DNA of 64,000 nt from positions 1,364,001-1,428,000 of the forward strand of contig NZ_VLLR01000001.1 of the NCBI RefSeq assembly GCF_007570935.1, read 5' to 3'. The notes below the pieces were generated by a model. That model ran no database searches, was not told the DNA's origin, and saw nothing but the letters and a program-made list of their open reading frames with translations. This DNA is from Lactobacillus sp. LL6. GTDB lineage: Bacteria > Bacillota > Bacilli > Lactobacillales > Lactobacillaceae. A program made the translations under genes and the position numbers. This document shows positions 1-7,498 of this stretch, piece after piece (positions within the stretch are counted from its first letter, which is position 1; each line of letters opens with the position of its first letter).

Positions 1-255
1 CACACTTGGATTTTCAATTAAAATTCCAGCTTTAACAGGGAACTTGGCTTTAGGAGCAACTATTTGATCTGCAACTTTAACTTCGCCGGTTGTCTTAAGT
101 ATTCCTAAAATTGCCTTAAGCAATAATGTCTTTCCTGATCCATTGATACCCTGAATAGTCGTAATTTCACCTTTATCAATATTTAAATTAATATTTGAAA
201 GTAGTTTTCGTCTTTTTGTAGTTTTTTCTACATTTTTTAATTCTATATAGCTCAA
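1..255 (-). CDS. ABC transporter ATP-binding protein, N-terminal part (cut by window edge)
   Basis: Only the first 85 codons are in the window. They hold a Walker A motif G-I-N-G-S-G-K-T at residues 36-43, after a short beta-strand region normal for an ABC ATPase; the Q-loop, signature and Walker B lie beyond the edge. The start is a TTG at 255 preceded by GGAG and seven bases. It overlaps the TGA of the upstream permease (the two share ATATTGAG), so the two genes are probably translationally coupled. It is the last visible gene of a minus-strand run: rgg, secreted peptide, three permeases, ATPase. It most likely powers those permeases for peptide export, immunity or self-protection; the substrate is not shown by the sequence. 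Confidence 0.88.
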   Translation of the reverse strand, partial: MSYIELKNVEKTTKRRKLLSNINLNIDKGEITTIQGINGSGKTLLLKAILGILKTTGEVKVADQIVAPKAKFPVKAGILIENPSV

Positions 256-920
256 TATTTTTCTCCATAATCATTCAAATAATAAAATATAACCTCTACT
301 AAAACTGTACTAATTGCTAATAGACCCACACTACTATTTCTTGCCAACATTAAGCTATTCAAAGGATTCTGCTGCCATGGAATATAAATTGTTAAAACCA
401 AAAATATTAGCGGAATAATTAGACCCAAAATCAGATTATATTTACTAAAAATATTCTGGACTACTATAAAAAATAAAGTTCCTAAATACATAACTAACCA
501 TAATCTGTAGTCAATGATTTTTCTATCATTTGCCATTATGATCCAAAAAATAATTCCAGAGTACAAAAAACAGAGTAAATTCATAATGCATAAAATAGAA
601 AAATTGTATTTTTTAGCTGAAACTTGCATCCCTCTTAAAACAACAGCTCTAGTTTTATTCAATTGCACAAAAGTATCCAGCAAAATTAAACTAATCCCAT
701 AGAAATAACTCAGCCAAAATATTGGCAATCTAACCATATTTAACTCAATTTCTTTAAAACTTACTCCATCAAACAAATAATTGACTAAATGAATTTTTGA
801 AGTAATGGGAATATTATTTTTTAATAAAAATATGCTCAATCCTAAAATAATAATCCAAGCTAAACTTCTTTTTCGAATCTCATACCAAACTTTAATCCAC
901 TGATTCAAAAAAATTCCCAC
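252..920 (-). CDS. ABC-2 type permease-like membrane protein (third of three)
   Basis: A 222-residue hydrophobic protein with about six membrane segments and few charged residues, mostly in short loops. No family signature is recognised by eye; size, topology and position directly before the ABC ATPase argue for a permease subunit. Its start at 920 abuts the stop of the previous gene, and its TGA overlaps the TTG start of the ATPase, so it belongs to one transcript. AT content is as high as in the rest of the cassette. LanE/LanG-like immunity permeases and other ABC-2 subunits have this size, but three different ones in a row is unusual. Function beyond membrane transport is inference. Confidence 0.72.
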   Translation of the reverse strand: MGIFLNQWIKVWYEIRKRSLAWIIILGLSIFLLKNNIPITSKIHLVNYLFDGVSFKEIELNMVRLPIFWLSYFYGISLILLDTFVQLNKTRAVVLRGMQVSAKKYNFSILCIMNLLCFLYSGIIFWIIMANDRKIIDYRLWLVMYLGTLFFIVVQNIFSKYNLILGLIIPLIFLVLTIYIPWQQNPLNSLMLARNSSVGLLAISTVLVEVIFYYLNDYGEKY

Positions 921-1586
921 TTATAGAATCTCCCTTTGCGTAACAAGAACTTCTAATAATGCAAATAATAAAATATCTATTCCAATTATTTCACTAATAA
1001 CTTTCCAATCAGTAATAGCTATCATAAAACTATAAAGTACCCCATTATGCCAACTGCGATAGCAATAAAACATTATGGCAACTATTACAAAACTTAACAA
1101 AAACGCAATTATTTTATTGAAAAATGCCCAATAAAATATTAATGTCATCAACATCACTAATATGCAACTCAAAATCAAGTATATAAATGGTAATAAAAAA
1201 TCTATTTTAAAGATTGAAGGACGTAGAGATTTAATTTTACAACTAATCCAGATTGTTACTAGCCACGGTACTAATAAACTTATTAGAGTTTCTAATAGTT
1301 GAATAATCATTTGCTGTAGTAAGATGTTTCGGCTTCTTGTTGCATATATATCACTTAATCTAATTTTAAATTTAAATAAAGTGTTAAAAATTATCATTGG
1401 ATATAAACCAAAGCAAAATAAATATTCAGAAAATACTTCATAAATAAAAGTACCTTGTGTAGTCTCTCTTGCTAAATTTCCTACACTTGCTAGAGCAATA
1501 ATTATTCCCAGGGAAATATTTACCAAATTGATTTTATAATTTTTACTAATATATAAAAACTGATGTTTAATGACTTTACTCCACAT
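921..1586 (-). CDS. ABC-2 type permease-like membrane protein (second of three)
   Basis: A 221-residue polytopic protein with about six predicted membrane helices and a basic N-terminus (residues 1-20 hold several Lys and His), as for a cytoplasmic start. It has no recognisable catalytic motif. Its first 11 bases overlap the 3' end of the upstream permease gene and its stop abuts the next start, so the three permeases are tightly packed. By length it resembles its downstream neighbour (222 residues), but the two sequences are not obviously alike, so they may form a heteromeric channel with the ATPase. Substrate unknown; a link to the secreted peptide upstream is inferred from synteny. Confidence 0.72.
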   Translation of the reverse strand: MWSKVIKHQFLYISKNYKINLVNISLGIIIALASVGNLARETTQGTFIYEVFSEYLFCFGLYPMIIFNTLFKFKIRLSDIYATRSRNILLQQMIIQLLETLISLLVPWLVTIWISCKIKSLRPSIFKIDFLLPFIYLILSCILVMLMTLIFYWAFFNKIIAFLLSFVIVAIMFYCYRSWHNGVLYSFMIAITDWKVISEIIGIDILLFALLEVLVTQREIL

Positions 1587-2355
1587 TACGCTTTCCTAAT
1601 TCAATTAAAATTTCTACTATTATCCCCATAATTATCGTGGCTACCAAAATAACCACTCCATCAATATTAGAAGATGGTGACGTTTCATGTAAAAAGTCAG
1701 CCGGTGAATAACTTACATAATCAGGTAATTTTATCGTCGCATTTAATACCAAAATAATTACTTGTAAAATTAAGCCACTGCTTAAACCTACAAAGATATT
1801 TTTAACTTTTAAAGAAACTCCAAGAGAAAATAGCGCAAATAATCCTCCCCAAATTGAAGCAAAGATAATTGCAAGAATACTATGCAAAAGTGGGTGAGAA
1901 TAATACAGGGGTACTAATAGTGTATTTTTGTTAAAAATCAACACATTAATATTTAATAAGTTATCTGGTATATTATTAGGTGCTAATGTGAACCAAATTA
2001 TTAAATTTAATAGTAAGGGAATAGCAATCATAGCTGCACCAGTAATAAAACTAACTCCAGCATAAAGTGAAAAAATTTTGCTTATGGAATATTTATTTTT
2101 TAATTTATAAATAAATCCACTATTTATATCTTTCTTTAATAAAGTTGATGCTGGAATTGCTGAAATTATTGGCAATAATAAATAAAACAAAATTGCAGAA
2201 TAACCAAATGAATCAACTCCCAGCCATCTTGTATAAGGCGAATCTAAAATATCAATTCTACTCATATTGATAAATTGTGAAAGGCTAATTGCAATACCTA
2301 TTAATAATGATAAATAGATTTGTTTTTTAGGTAGTCTAGATATGATGTAATTCAT
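1576..2355 (-). CDS. ABC-2 type permease-like membrane protein (first of three)
   Basis: A 259-residue protein with six or so hydrophobic segments; the first (about residues 14-32) follows a short basic N-terminus, and a large extracytoplasmic loop is likely around residues 115-160. The ATG at 2355 is preceded by GGAGG with good spacing. It is the first membrane gene after the secreted peptide gene, separated by 59 bp that hold a terminator-like hairpin, so its expression probably depends on read-through. Together with the next two genes and the ATPase it looks like a multi-subunit ABC exporter or immunity pump attached to a peptide system. No homologue is recognised with certainty. Confidence 0.72.
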   Translation of the reverse strand: MNYIISRLPKKQIYLSLLIGIAISLSQFINMSRIDILDSPYTRWLGVDSFGYSAILFYLLLPIISAIPASTLLKKDINSGFIYKLKNKYSISKIFSLYAGVSFITGAAMIAIPLLLNLIIWFTLAPNNIPDNLLNINVLIFNKNTLLVPLYYSHPLLHSILAIIFASIWGGLFALFSLGVSLKVKNIFVGLSSGLILQVIILVLNATIKLPDYVSYSPADFLHETSPSSNIDGVVILVATIIMGIIVEILIELGKRNVE

Positions 2356-2380
2356 AAAGTTCCTCCGTAAATTATGATAT

Positions 2381-2408
2381 AAAAACAGGAGAATATTAAT
2401 TCCCCTGT
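2381..2408 (-). terminator. Terminator/attenuator between peptide gene and ABC genes
   Basis: On the minus strand a 9-bp stem (arms 2400-2408 and 2385-2393, one G-U pair) with a 6-base loop is followed by a run of five T. It sits just after the peptide stop and before the first permease SD. Such a hairpin usually lets part of the transcripts through, giving more peptide than transporter. Confidence 0.65.
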
Positions 2409-2414
2409 CATCAC

Positions 2415-2819
2415 CTATTTAGAATCCGGACTCCATACACCAGAAGCACTTCCATTGTTAAAACTTCTAGAATTAATTCTCACTGACACACCTTTGCCAT
2501 AGTTTTCAGTGGCAACATTATATAAGTGAGTTGTCTGTCCAGCATAGCTCTTGTAACTATGACCTGCTGAAACATCTCTACCATCGTACAAAGCAGCCCA
2601 AATAGTGTGATATACTACACTACAGCTTTTAGTTTTATTGGAGTAAGCAGATCCATTAGACTTTCTTCTAGCAGGTGTATGATCTTCACTAGAGAACACG
2701 CTATAGTGATTAGTCCATGTAGTGTCTCCTGTGTTACCTGCAAATACAGTTGCAGTTGGAGCCATTAAAAACGCTGCTCCAATTGTAGTTAATAAACCTA
2801 ATTTCTTATTCCTTAACAA
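2415..2819 (-). CDS. Small Sec-secreted peptide of an Rgg/ABC cassette (bacteriocin- or signal-like)
   Basis: The product is 134 residues from a TTG at 2819, which has GGAGG eight bases upstream; an in-frame TTG at 2834 lies inside that SD and is rejected. Residues 1-27 form a classical Sec signal peptide (R-N-K-K, hydrophobic core, cleavage after V-F-A), leaving a mature part of about 107 residues rich in Ser, Asn, Tyr and Gly, with one Cys and a C-terminal G-V-W-S-P-D-S motif. Size, Sec leader and the following ABC genes recall the lactococcin 972 and DUF2712 groups of small secreted proteins, but the match is weak. An Rgg-family regulator gene lies directly upstream. It may be a bacteriocin, a toxin-like factor or a signal. 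Function unproven. Confidence 0.75.
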   Translation of the reverse strand: MLRNKKLGLLTTIGAAFLMAPTATVFAGNTGDTTWTNHYSVFSSEDHTPARRKSNGSAYSNKTKSCSVVYHTIWAALYDGRDVSAGHSYKSYAGQTTHLYNVATENYGKGVSVRINSRSFNNGSASGVWSPDSK

Positions 2820-2892
2820 TAAGAAAACCTCCAAATTTTTAATTAAAAGTACTTTTACTTTCTTACTAATATTATTATTTTATTTTTATCAA

Positions 2893-2926
2893 GTAAAAAA
2901 GCGTTCGCTATTTCGAACACTTTTTC
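2893..2926. terminator. Bidirectional terminator after rgg
   Basis: An inverted repeat (arms 2900-2907 and 2914-2921, 7 of 8 pairs, 6-base loop) is flanked by A6 on the left and T5 on the right, so it can work on both strands. It separates the rgg transcript from the peptide gene, which should therefore have its own promoter in 2835-2895; a TTGATA box at about 2885-2890 on the minus strand is a possible -35. Confidence 0.7.
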
Positions 2927-2977
2927 ATTTTTATAATAAAATTTACTATTATTTTACTAGTTAATAATAAATTTTAA

Positions 2978-3859
2978 CTATTGACCATATACTGCTTTTA
3001 ATTGTTTAAACGCATATTTAAGTCCTTCACCATAATTTGAAAATGATAAAAATTCTATTGCTGGAAAAAATTTGTTTTCAAACTCACTACTATCTTTAGT
3101 TTTTATATAATTTACAGCACATTCTAAAAATCGAAATCTTACTAATTGAGTTCCATATCTATCTAGTATTGGTGTTAATTTTTTGAACTTTTTTATAACT
3201 TCTTTACCTTTTTGATAATCACGTAGAAGTAAAATAAAGCTTGAATTAAGTACAGCATCAAGAGCTACTATTGTCCATTTAACATGTAATTCTTTAGTAT
3301 GATCTACTTGAATTATTTTACCAATTAAATTCAAACTCATTTTTTCTCCTAATTTTGCTGGCAATAAAAATGAAGAATTATTAAAAAAAAACACATCTTC
3401 ATAATACCAATTATTTATTTTACGTACCTTATTTTCTAACTTATCCTGTTTTTCATCAGAAAATAAATTAATTCCACTTAAAGCCATATAACAATTAGCA
3501 GATATCATTTCTAATATAAATGCATTTTTATCAGAAAAATATTTATCAGAGTTTTTTGAATAATAATCGTATAATTCCTTTAACTTATCTAATTGATCAT
3601 TAGTATAAGCATTGTCAATTTCAATCATCATTTCATTGAGAGAGCTTTGTAGACTATCAACAACAAACTCTGAAGGGGTAATATATAACTTAGTAAGCAT
3701 TTTTACTACCTTTTCAAAGCTCATTTTTCCTTTTCCATTTTCCCATTCGCTCAATGAACTTTTAGAAGTAATACCATCAGCTACTTTAGATAAACTCATT
3801 TTCTTTGCTTTTCTGATATTTTTGAAGTTTTCTCCAAAATTTAATTCATTTTCATTCAT
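2978..3859 (-). CDS. Rgg/GadR/MutR-family transcriptional regulator
   Basis: A 293-residue protein with an N-terminal HTH_XRE domain (about residues 8-65, with the typical L-S-E-W-E-N-G-K stretch) and an all-helical C-terminal region of about 220 residues, as in Rgg proteins that bind short peptides in TPR-like repeats. Family length is 280-300 residues, so it is complete. The ATG at 3859 has no SD on its own strand; upstream is a C7 tract. Rgg regulators control adjacent bacteriocin, protease or competence genes, and SHP-type peptides are often encoded divergently. Here the secreted peptide and ABC genes lie downstream and a candidate SHP lies 18 bp away, divergently. Control of the cassette is inferred. 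Confidence 0.88.
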   Translation of the reverse strand: MNENELNFGENFKNIRKAKKMSLSKVADGITSKSSLSEWENGKGKMSFEKVVKMLTKLYITPSEFVVDSLQSSLNEMMIEIDNAYTNDQLDKLKELYDYYSKNSDKYFSDKNAFILEMISANCYMALSGINLFSDEKQDKLENKVRKINNWYYEDVFFFNNSSFLLPAKLGEKMSLNLIGKIIQVDHTKELHVKWTIVALDAVLNSSFILLLRDYQKGKEVIKKFKKLTPILDRYGTQLVRFRFLECAVNYIKTKDSSEFENKFFPAIEFLSFSNYGEGLKYAFKQLKAVYGQ

Positions 3860-3877
3860 ATAGGGGGGGTGATTACA

Positions 3878-3934
3878 TTGCGTACAATTTTAAAACTCGT
3901 TATTATTTCAGGATTTTTAATATCCCACTTTTAA
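3878..3934 (+). CDS. Candidate short hydrophobic peptide (SHP-like pheromone precursor)
   Basis: An 18-codon ORF (TTG start, TAA stop) encodes M-R-T-I-L-K-L-V-I-I-S-G-F-L-I-S-H-F: basic N-terminus, then almost wholly hydrophobic. It has an SD (about 3864-3873, G-rich with GTGAT) pairing with 16S rRNA over about eight positions, four bases before the TTG. It is divergent from the Rgg regulator with 18 bp between start codons, as in streptococcal shp/rgg pairs. A GTG at 3869 would add three residues but lies inside the SD. SHP precursors are usually 18-30 residues and the C-terminal octamer is active; no canonical terminal Gly-Gly or Asp/Glu is present. No homologue is known to me. Confidence 0.45.
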   Translation: MRTILKLVIISGFLISHF

Positions 3935-3945
3935 TAATTTCTTCA

Positions 3946-3951
3946 ATTATA
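3946..3951 (-). promoter_or_regulatory. Possible -10 element for rgg
   Basis: The minus strand reads TATAAT here, about 87 bases before the rgg ATG, just past the end of the divergent peptide ORF. No good -35 is visible at 16-18 bp, as expected for an activator-dependent or weak promoter. The rgg leader would run antisense to the peptide ORF. Confidence 0.3.
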
Positions 3952-4040
3952 CGCGCTTCCTTTCTAGGTTATTTAAATTTTTAAAGCTATAATTTTATCA
4001 TTGTTCTATTTTCTTCTCAACTTTAGCTGATAAAACAATT

Positions 4041-4088
4041 AACGTCTTATAACTACTAGATTTACTAGCAATTATAAGACGTTTTCTT
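4041..4088 (+). terminator. Hairpin terminator between the Rgg cassette and the permease gene
   Basis: A perfect 12-bp inverted repeat (4041-4052 and 4072-4083) with a smaller inner CTAG repeat is followed by TTTTCTT on the plus strand. It would end a plus-strand transcript from the short peptide ORF and may also stop the minus-strand permease transcript, though the T-run there is poorer. Confidence 0.6.
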
Positions 4089-4094
4089 ATTATT

Positions 4095-5429
4095 CTACTT
4101 CTGCCTCATTTTACTTAAATAATCTTGTCTACGCTTTTCTTCATTAACATCTTTTTTAATAAAGAAGTAAAGCACTGCTGCTAAAATTGCAACAACAGCA
4201 CCGACTAGGATAGTTTTCCAAGTAAAGTTAGTTACCATATATGCAGAAATTATCAAAGCTAAAATTGGAATAGTGTAGCCCCCAGGGAGCTTAAAGCCAT
4301 GGTTTGGAAATTCATTAGTGTGTTTGAATTTGATAACCGCCAAGATTGATGGAACATATTGAACAAAGGATGCAAGAACAATACATGATACTAGGAATAA
4401 GTAGCTTTGCGTTATCAATACTGCAGTGACAATCGCAGTTAAAATAATTGATACCCATGGTGCATCATACTTATTCTTTTTACCGATCCATTTTGGAAGC
4501 ATAGCATGTTCGTTTGATAAGGAAGAAATTAATGACGGCGTATTGAATGAACAAGTAAATGCAACACCAAAGATACTCATTAGCATCCCAATAATAATTA
4601 AAATATAACCCCATTCACCAACGCCTTTTCTTAAAGCTTCAGCAATCGGAGTACTATAAAGTGACATTTTATCACCTAGAATTCCAATTGCTACTAACAA
4701 CATTAATGAATACATAATAGTTACACTAATCATTACTGAAATCAAAACTTTTGGAATATTCTTTTCTGGGTTTTGCATTTGTTTTGCTGCAATTGGAATA
4801 AATGAAAAGCCAGTAAACATATAGAAAACTACACTAAATGCTGCACCAAAATGCTTAAAATAGGGACCTACTCCAGTCATTGCAGCTTTTGGAATAACTG
4901 GTGAAAAGTTTGCCTTATGCATAAAGAATGCACCAATAATGATAAACAAAATAATTGTACCCATTTTGGCTGCAGATGATAAATTATCGACAAACTTTAC
5001 AAGGGAACGTCCAAAGAAATTAATAATTGAAAATAAAAGTATTAAACCTAGCGCCGTTCCAAAGTAAACCCAGTTATTATTATAAACTGACCAAAAGCTC
5101 TTAAGTGTTGTAAGAAGTGCCACAATTTCCGCAGCATAAGTGCAACATCCCAAAAACCAAGTAAAAAGACCTAATTCATAACCAGTAAATCTGCCAAAGG
5201 CATTATATGAATAAAGCCACGCAGCACCAGAACCAGTAAAGCGACTTGAGAGATCCGCGTAACAAAGTGCAACCATACTAACAGTAATTGCGGCACAAAT
5301 CGTAACGAAAACACTCATCAAGTTCATATCTTTATAAATAGTTTGTGGGAGTAAAAAGGCTCCTGAACCAATTACCCCATTAATTCCCAAAAAGTAAATA
5401 GATATGAACGAAAGCTTCTTGGGAGTCAC
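4095..5429 (-). CDS. APC-family amino acid permease
   Basis: A 444-residue transporter with about 12 membrane helices. The first helix carries the APC signature G-V-I-G-S-G-A-F (around residues 18-25), the substrate-binding bend of LeuT-fold amino-acid transporters; the C-terminus is a charged cytoplasmic tail. The open frame starts at a GTG (5429) without its own SD. A well-placed GGAGG (5452-5456) serves an ATG at 5443, whose frame ends after five codons at a TGA overlapping this GTG. An A7 tract lies between. Adding one A would fuse the ATG to the permease, so this may be a re-initiation arrangement or a homopolymer slip. Substrate cannot be told from sequence. Confidence 0.9.
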   Translation of the reverse strand: MTPKKLSFISIYFLGINGVIGSGAFLLPQTIYKDMNLMSVFVTICAAITVSMVALCYADLSSRFTGSGAAWLYSYNAFGRFTGYELGLFTWFLGCCTYAAEIVALLTTLKSFWSVYNNNWVYFGTALGLILLFSIINFFGRSLVKFVDNLSSAAKMGTIILFIIIGAFFMHKANFSPVIPKAAMTGVGPYFKHFGAAFSVVFYMFTGFSFIPIAAKQMQNPEKNIPKVLISVMISVTIMYSLMLLVAIGILGDKMSLYSTPIAEALRKGVGEWGYILIIIGMLMSIFGVAFTCSFNTPSLISSLSNEHAMLPKWIGKKNKYDAPWVSIILTAIVTAVLITQSYLFLVSCIVLASFVQYVPSILAVIKFKHTNEFPNHGFKLPGGYTIPILALIISAYMVTNFTWKTILVGAVVAILAAVLYFFIKKDVNEEKRRQDYLSKMRQK

Positions 5430-5845
5430 GCTTTTTTTGCCATGATAATTGCCTCCTTAATAATTTTCTTCTCTCCACTTTAGTATAGGCTTTAGTGTAT
5501 CTTAATACCAATAAAAGCTACTATTTTAGAGATTTATTCTTAGTTATATAATTTTGGTTAACATCCCTATTGTTTTAGTAATAAAGCGCTATTTTATAAA
5601 ATATTAGTTAATAAGTCTTAACATTTGTCTTTTATTTGGGAACGTTTTAGTCTTTGTCTTGAATAGATTAATTTAAGGCGCTGGAAATTCATCTATTAAA
5701 AATAATATTTCAACTTTCTAATGGATGCACAACTTCTTGTATTCCATAAACTAAAAGCCTAAAGTGGTTATTAATTTATAAAAGCTCCTAGTTATTCATC
5801 TTTTAGTAAAGTCTATTAGCTATTAGATAGGAGTTGATTATTTAG
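5430..5845. other. 416-bp divergent intergenic region
   Basis: Between two divergent amino-acid permease genes. It holds the SD and promoter of the minus-strand gene and must hold the plus-strand promoter, for which only a weak candidate (TTGTAT at about 5738, then TAAAGT 17 bases on) was seen. No T-box motif, RNA gene or ORF was recognised. Confidence 0.6.
5482..5511 (-). promoter_or_regulatory. Promoter of the APC permease gene
   Basis: On the minus strand TTGGTA (5506-5511) and TATACT (5482-5487) are 18 bp apart, about 40 bases before the ATG at 5443. The boxes match sigma-70 consensus in 4 and 5 of 6 positions. Confidence 0.5.
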
Positions 5846-7477
5846 ATGGTGAATGAAAAAAGCCAAGAAAAAAAGGCCTATATATCCGTTCTTGCCCTTA
5901 CTATGATGAACGTATCAATGGTCGCTGGACTTGCTAATGATGTTCAGCAATCATTTTATGGCCTTGCTTCTGTTACCTACTTTGCAATTGGGGCGATTTG
6001 TTTCTTTATTCCAACTGCATTAGTAGCCGCTGAACTTGCCTCTGGATGGAGCAACCGTGGAGGTATTTTTCGCTGGGTTGGTGAAGGACTAGGTAAAGGA
6101 TGGGCACTTACCTGCCTTCTAATTTTATGGTTCCAAACAATGCTTAACTTCGGTATGGGAATGCCTAGTTTTACAGCAACGATTATGTTCTATACTCCTA
6201 ATTATGACGCTGCGGTAAAATTTGCACAAGACCCACATCACGAACTATTAATTATGACTGGTTGGATTATTTTATATTGGTTCCTCACCTGGCTTGCTAC
6301 CAAGGGTGTTAAGGCCTTTTCAAACATTGCTAAATATGGTGTTATCATAGGGAGCTTAATTCCATTAGTAGTTATGGTAGTTTTAGCAATTGTTTGGCTT
6401 GCTCAAGGACATCAACCAGCTATTCCAATGACACCAAAAGGACTAATACCTAAATGGAATGGAATGAGTACGCTAGCTCTAGCGGCTGGAGTATTCTTCT
6501 CCTACACGGGTATTGATATGAATGCTGCTCACATTAAGCAATTAAAACACCCTGAAAAAGATTTTACTAAGGCAATGTTTATTTCAATCATTCTTGCCTT
6601 CTTAATCTTTGTTGTTGGTACTGTCATTATTGCAATGATTATTCCGGAAAAACAAATCAATGTTTTATATACTCTATTTTCAGTATTTAGAGTTTTAGGA
6701 ACAACTATCGGGATTCCATGGCTTTACATGGTACTTGTCTGGGCACTTCTTTGCAATACTATTGCAATGGTTATTACTAATATGGCAGGCCCATCATTTA
6801 TGCTTGGACAAGCTGGAGGAAGCGGTTTTTTGCCAAACTGGTTCCAACAAAAAAACAAGCATAAGATGCCATCACACCTAATGTATACTCAAATTGCAGG
6901 AATGACGATTATTGCTTATTTAGTAAAAATGATTCCAAATGTCGAAGGGTTTGTAATCATGTTAACCCAAACTATTACGGTGTTATATATGATTTATTAT
7001 ATTTTAATGTTTACAGCCTTCTTAAGATTGCGCTACGATCAGCCTAATCGTCCTCGTTCATTTAAAGTACCAGGCGGCATGTTTGGTGCATGGCTTGTAG
7101 CAGGAATTGGACTTATTTCAAGTGTGTTTGCAATTGTTTTAGCTATTTATCCACCAGCACAAGTTAAAGCAGAAGTTGGTTCCCCCATAACTTATGTTTC
7201 TGTAATTATCATATTAGTTTTAGTAATTTTAGCTATCTGTCTCCTACTTTATCAATTATCCAAGAAACATGATTGGGTAAATCCAGATAATGAATTCGCT
7301 CCATTTACTTGGCAAATTGAAGGACTTAAAAAACCAAGCAAGGCAACTTCTAACATTCCAACTACGGTAATGTCAAAAGATCAAAACCCAATGGGAATGC
7401 CAATCAAGCGTAAATATAGTCCTGATCAGCAAATGTCTGAAACCGAAATCAAGAAGTTAAAAGAAAATAAATCATAA
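5846..7477 (+). CDS. APC-superfamily amino acid permease, glutamate:GABA antiporter-like
   Basis: A 543-residue transporter with about 12 membrane helices and a polar C-terminal tail of roughly 65 residues. The first helix is unusual for the superfamily (N-V-S-M-V-A-G-L-A-N-D) and matches the GadC/glutamate:GABA antiporter branch by eye, as do the G-I-F-R-W-V region near residue 74 and the long length. No glutamate decarboxylase gene is present in the window, so a GABA function is not supported. The next genes, 21 and 14 bp apart, encode two peptidases, so this permease probably works in uptake or exchange of amino acids released from peptides. SD GGAG lies 12 bases upstream of the ATG, rather far. 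Confidence 0.85.
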   Translation: MVNEKSQEKKAYISVLALTMMNVSMVAGLANDVQQSFYGLASVTYFAIGAICFFIPTALVAAELASGWSNRGGIFRWVGEGLGKGWALTCLLILWFQTMLNFGMGMPSFTATIMFYTPNYDAAVKFAQDPHHELLIMTGWIILYWFLTWLATKGVKAFSNIAKYGVIIGSLIPLVVMVVLAIVWLAQGHQPAIPMTPKGLIPKWNGMSTLALAAGVFFSYTGIDMNAAHIKQLKHPEKDFTKAMFISIILAFLIFVVGTVIIAMIIPEKQINVLYTLFSVFRVLGTTIGIPWLYMVLVWALLCNTIAMVITNMAGPSFMLGQAGGSGFLPNWFQQKNKHKMPSHLMYTQIAGMTIIAYLVKMIPNVEGFVIMLTQTITVLYMIYYILMFTAFLRLRYDQPNRPRSFKVPGGMFGAWLVAGIGLISSVFAIVLAIYPPAQVKAEVGSPITYVSVIIILVLVILAICLLLYQLSKKHDWVNPDNEFAPFTWQIEGLKKPSKATSNIPTTVMSKDQNPMGMPIKRKYSPDQQMSETEIKKLKENKS

Positions 7478-7498
7478 TTTTTAGAAAAGAGATTTATA

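Noticed and set aside
2820..2834. TTG 2834 as start of the secreted peptide
   Set aside because: It overlaps the GGAGG motif; TTG 2819 has correct spacing and gives a normal signal peptide.
3869..3877. GTG start that would lengthen the short peptide by three residues
   Set aside because: It lies inside the SD itself and leaves no ribosome-binding site for that start.
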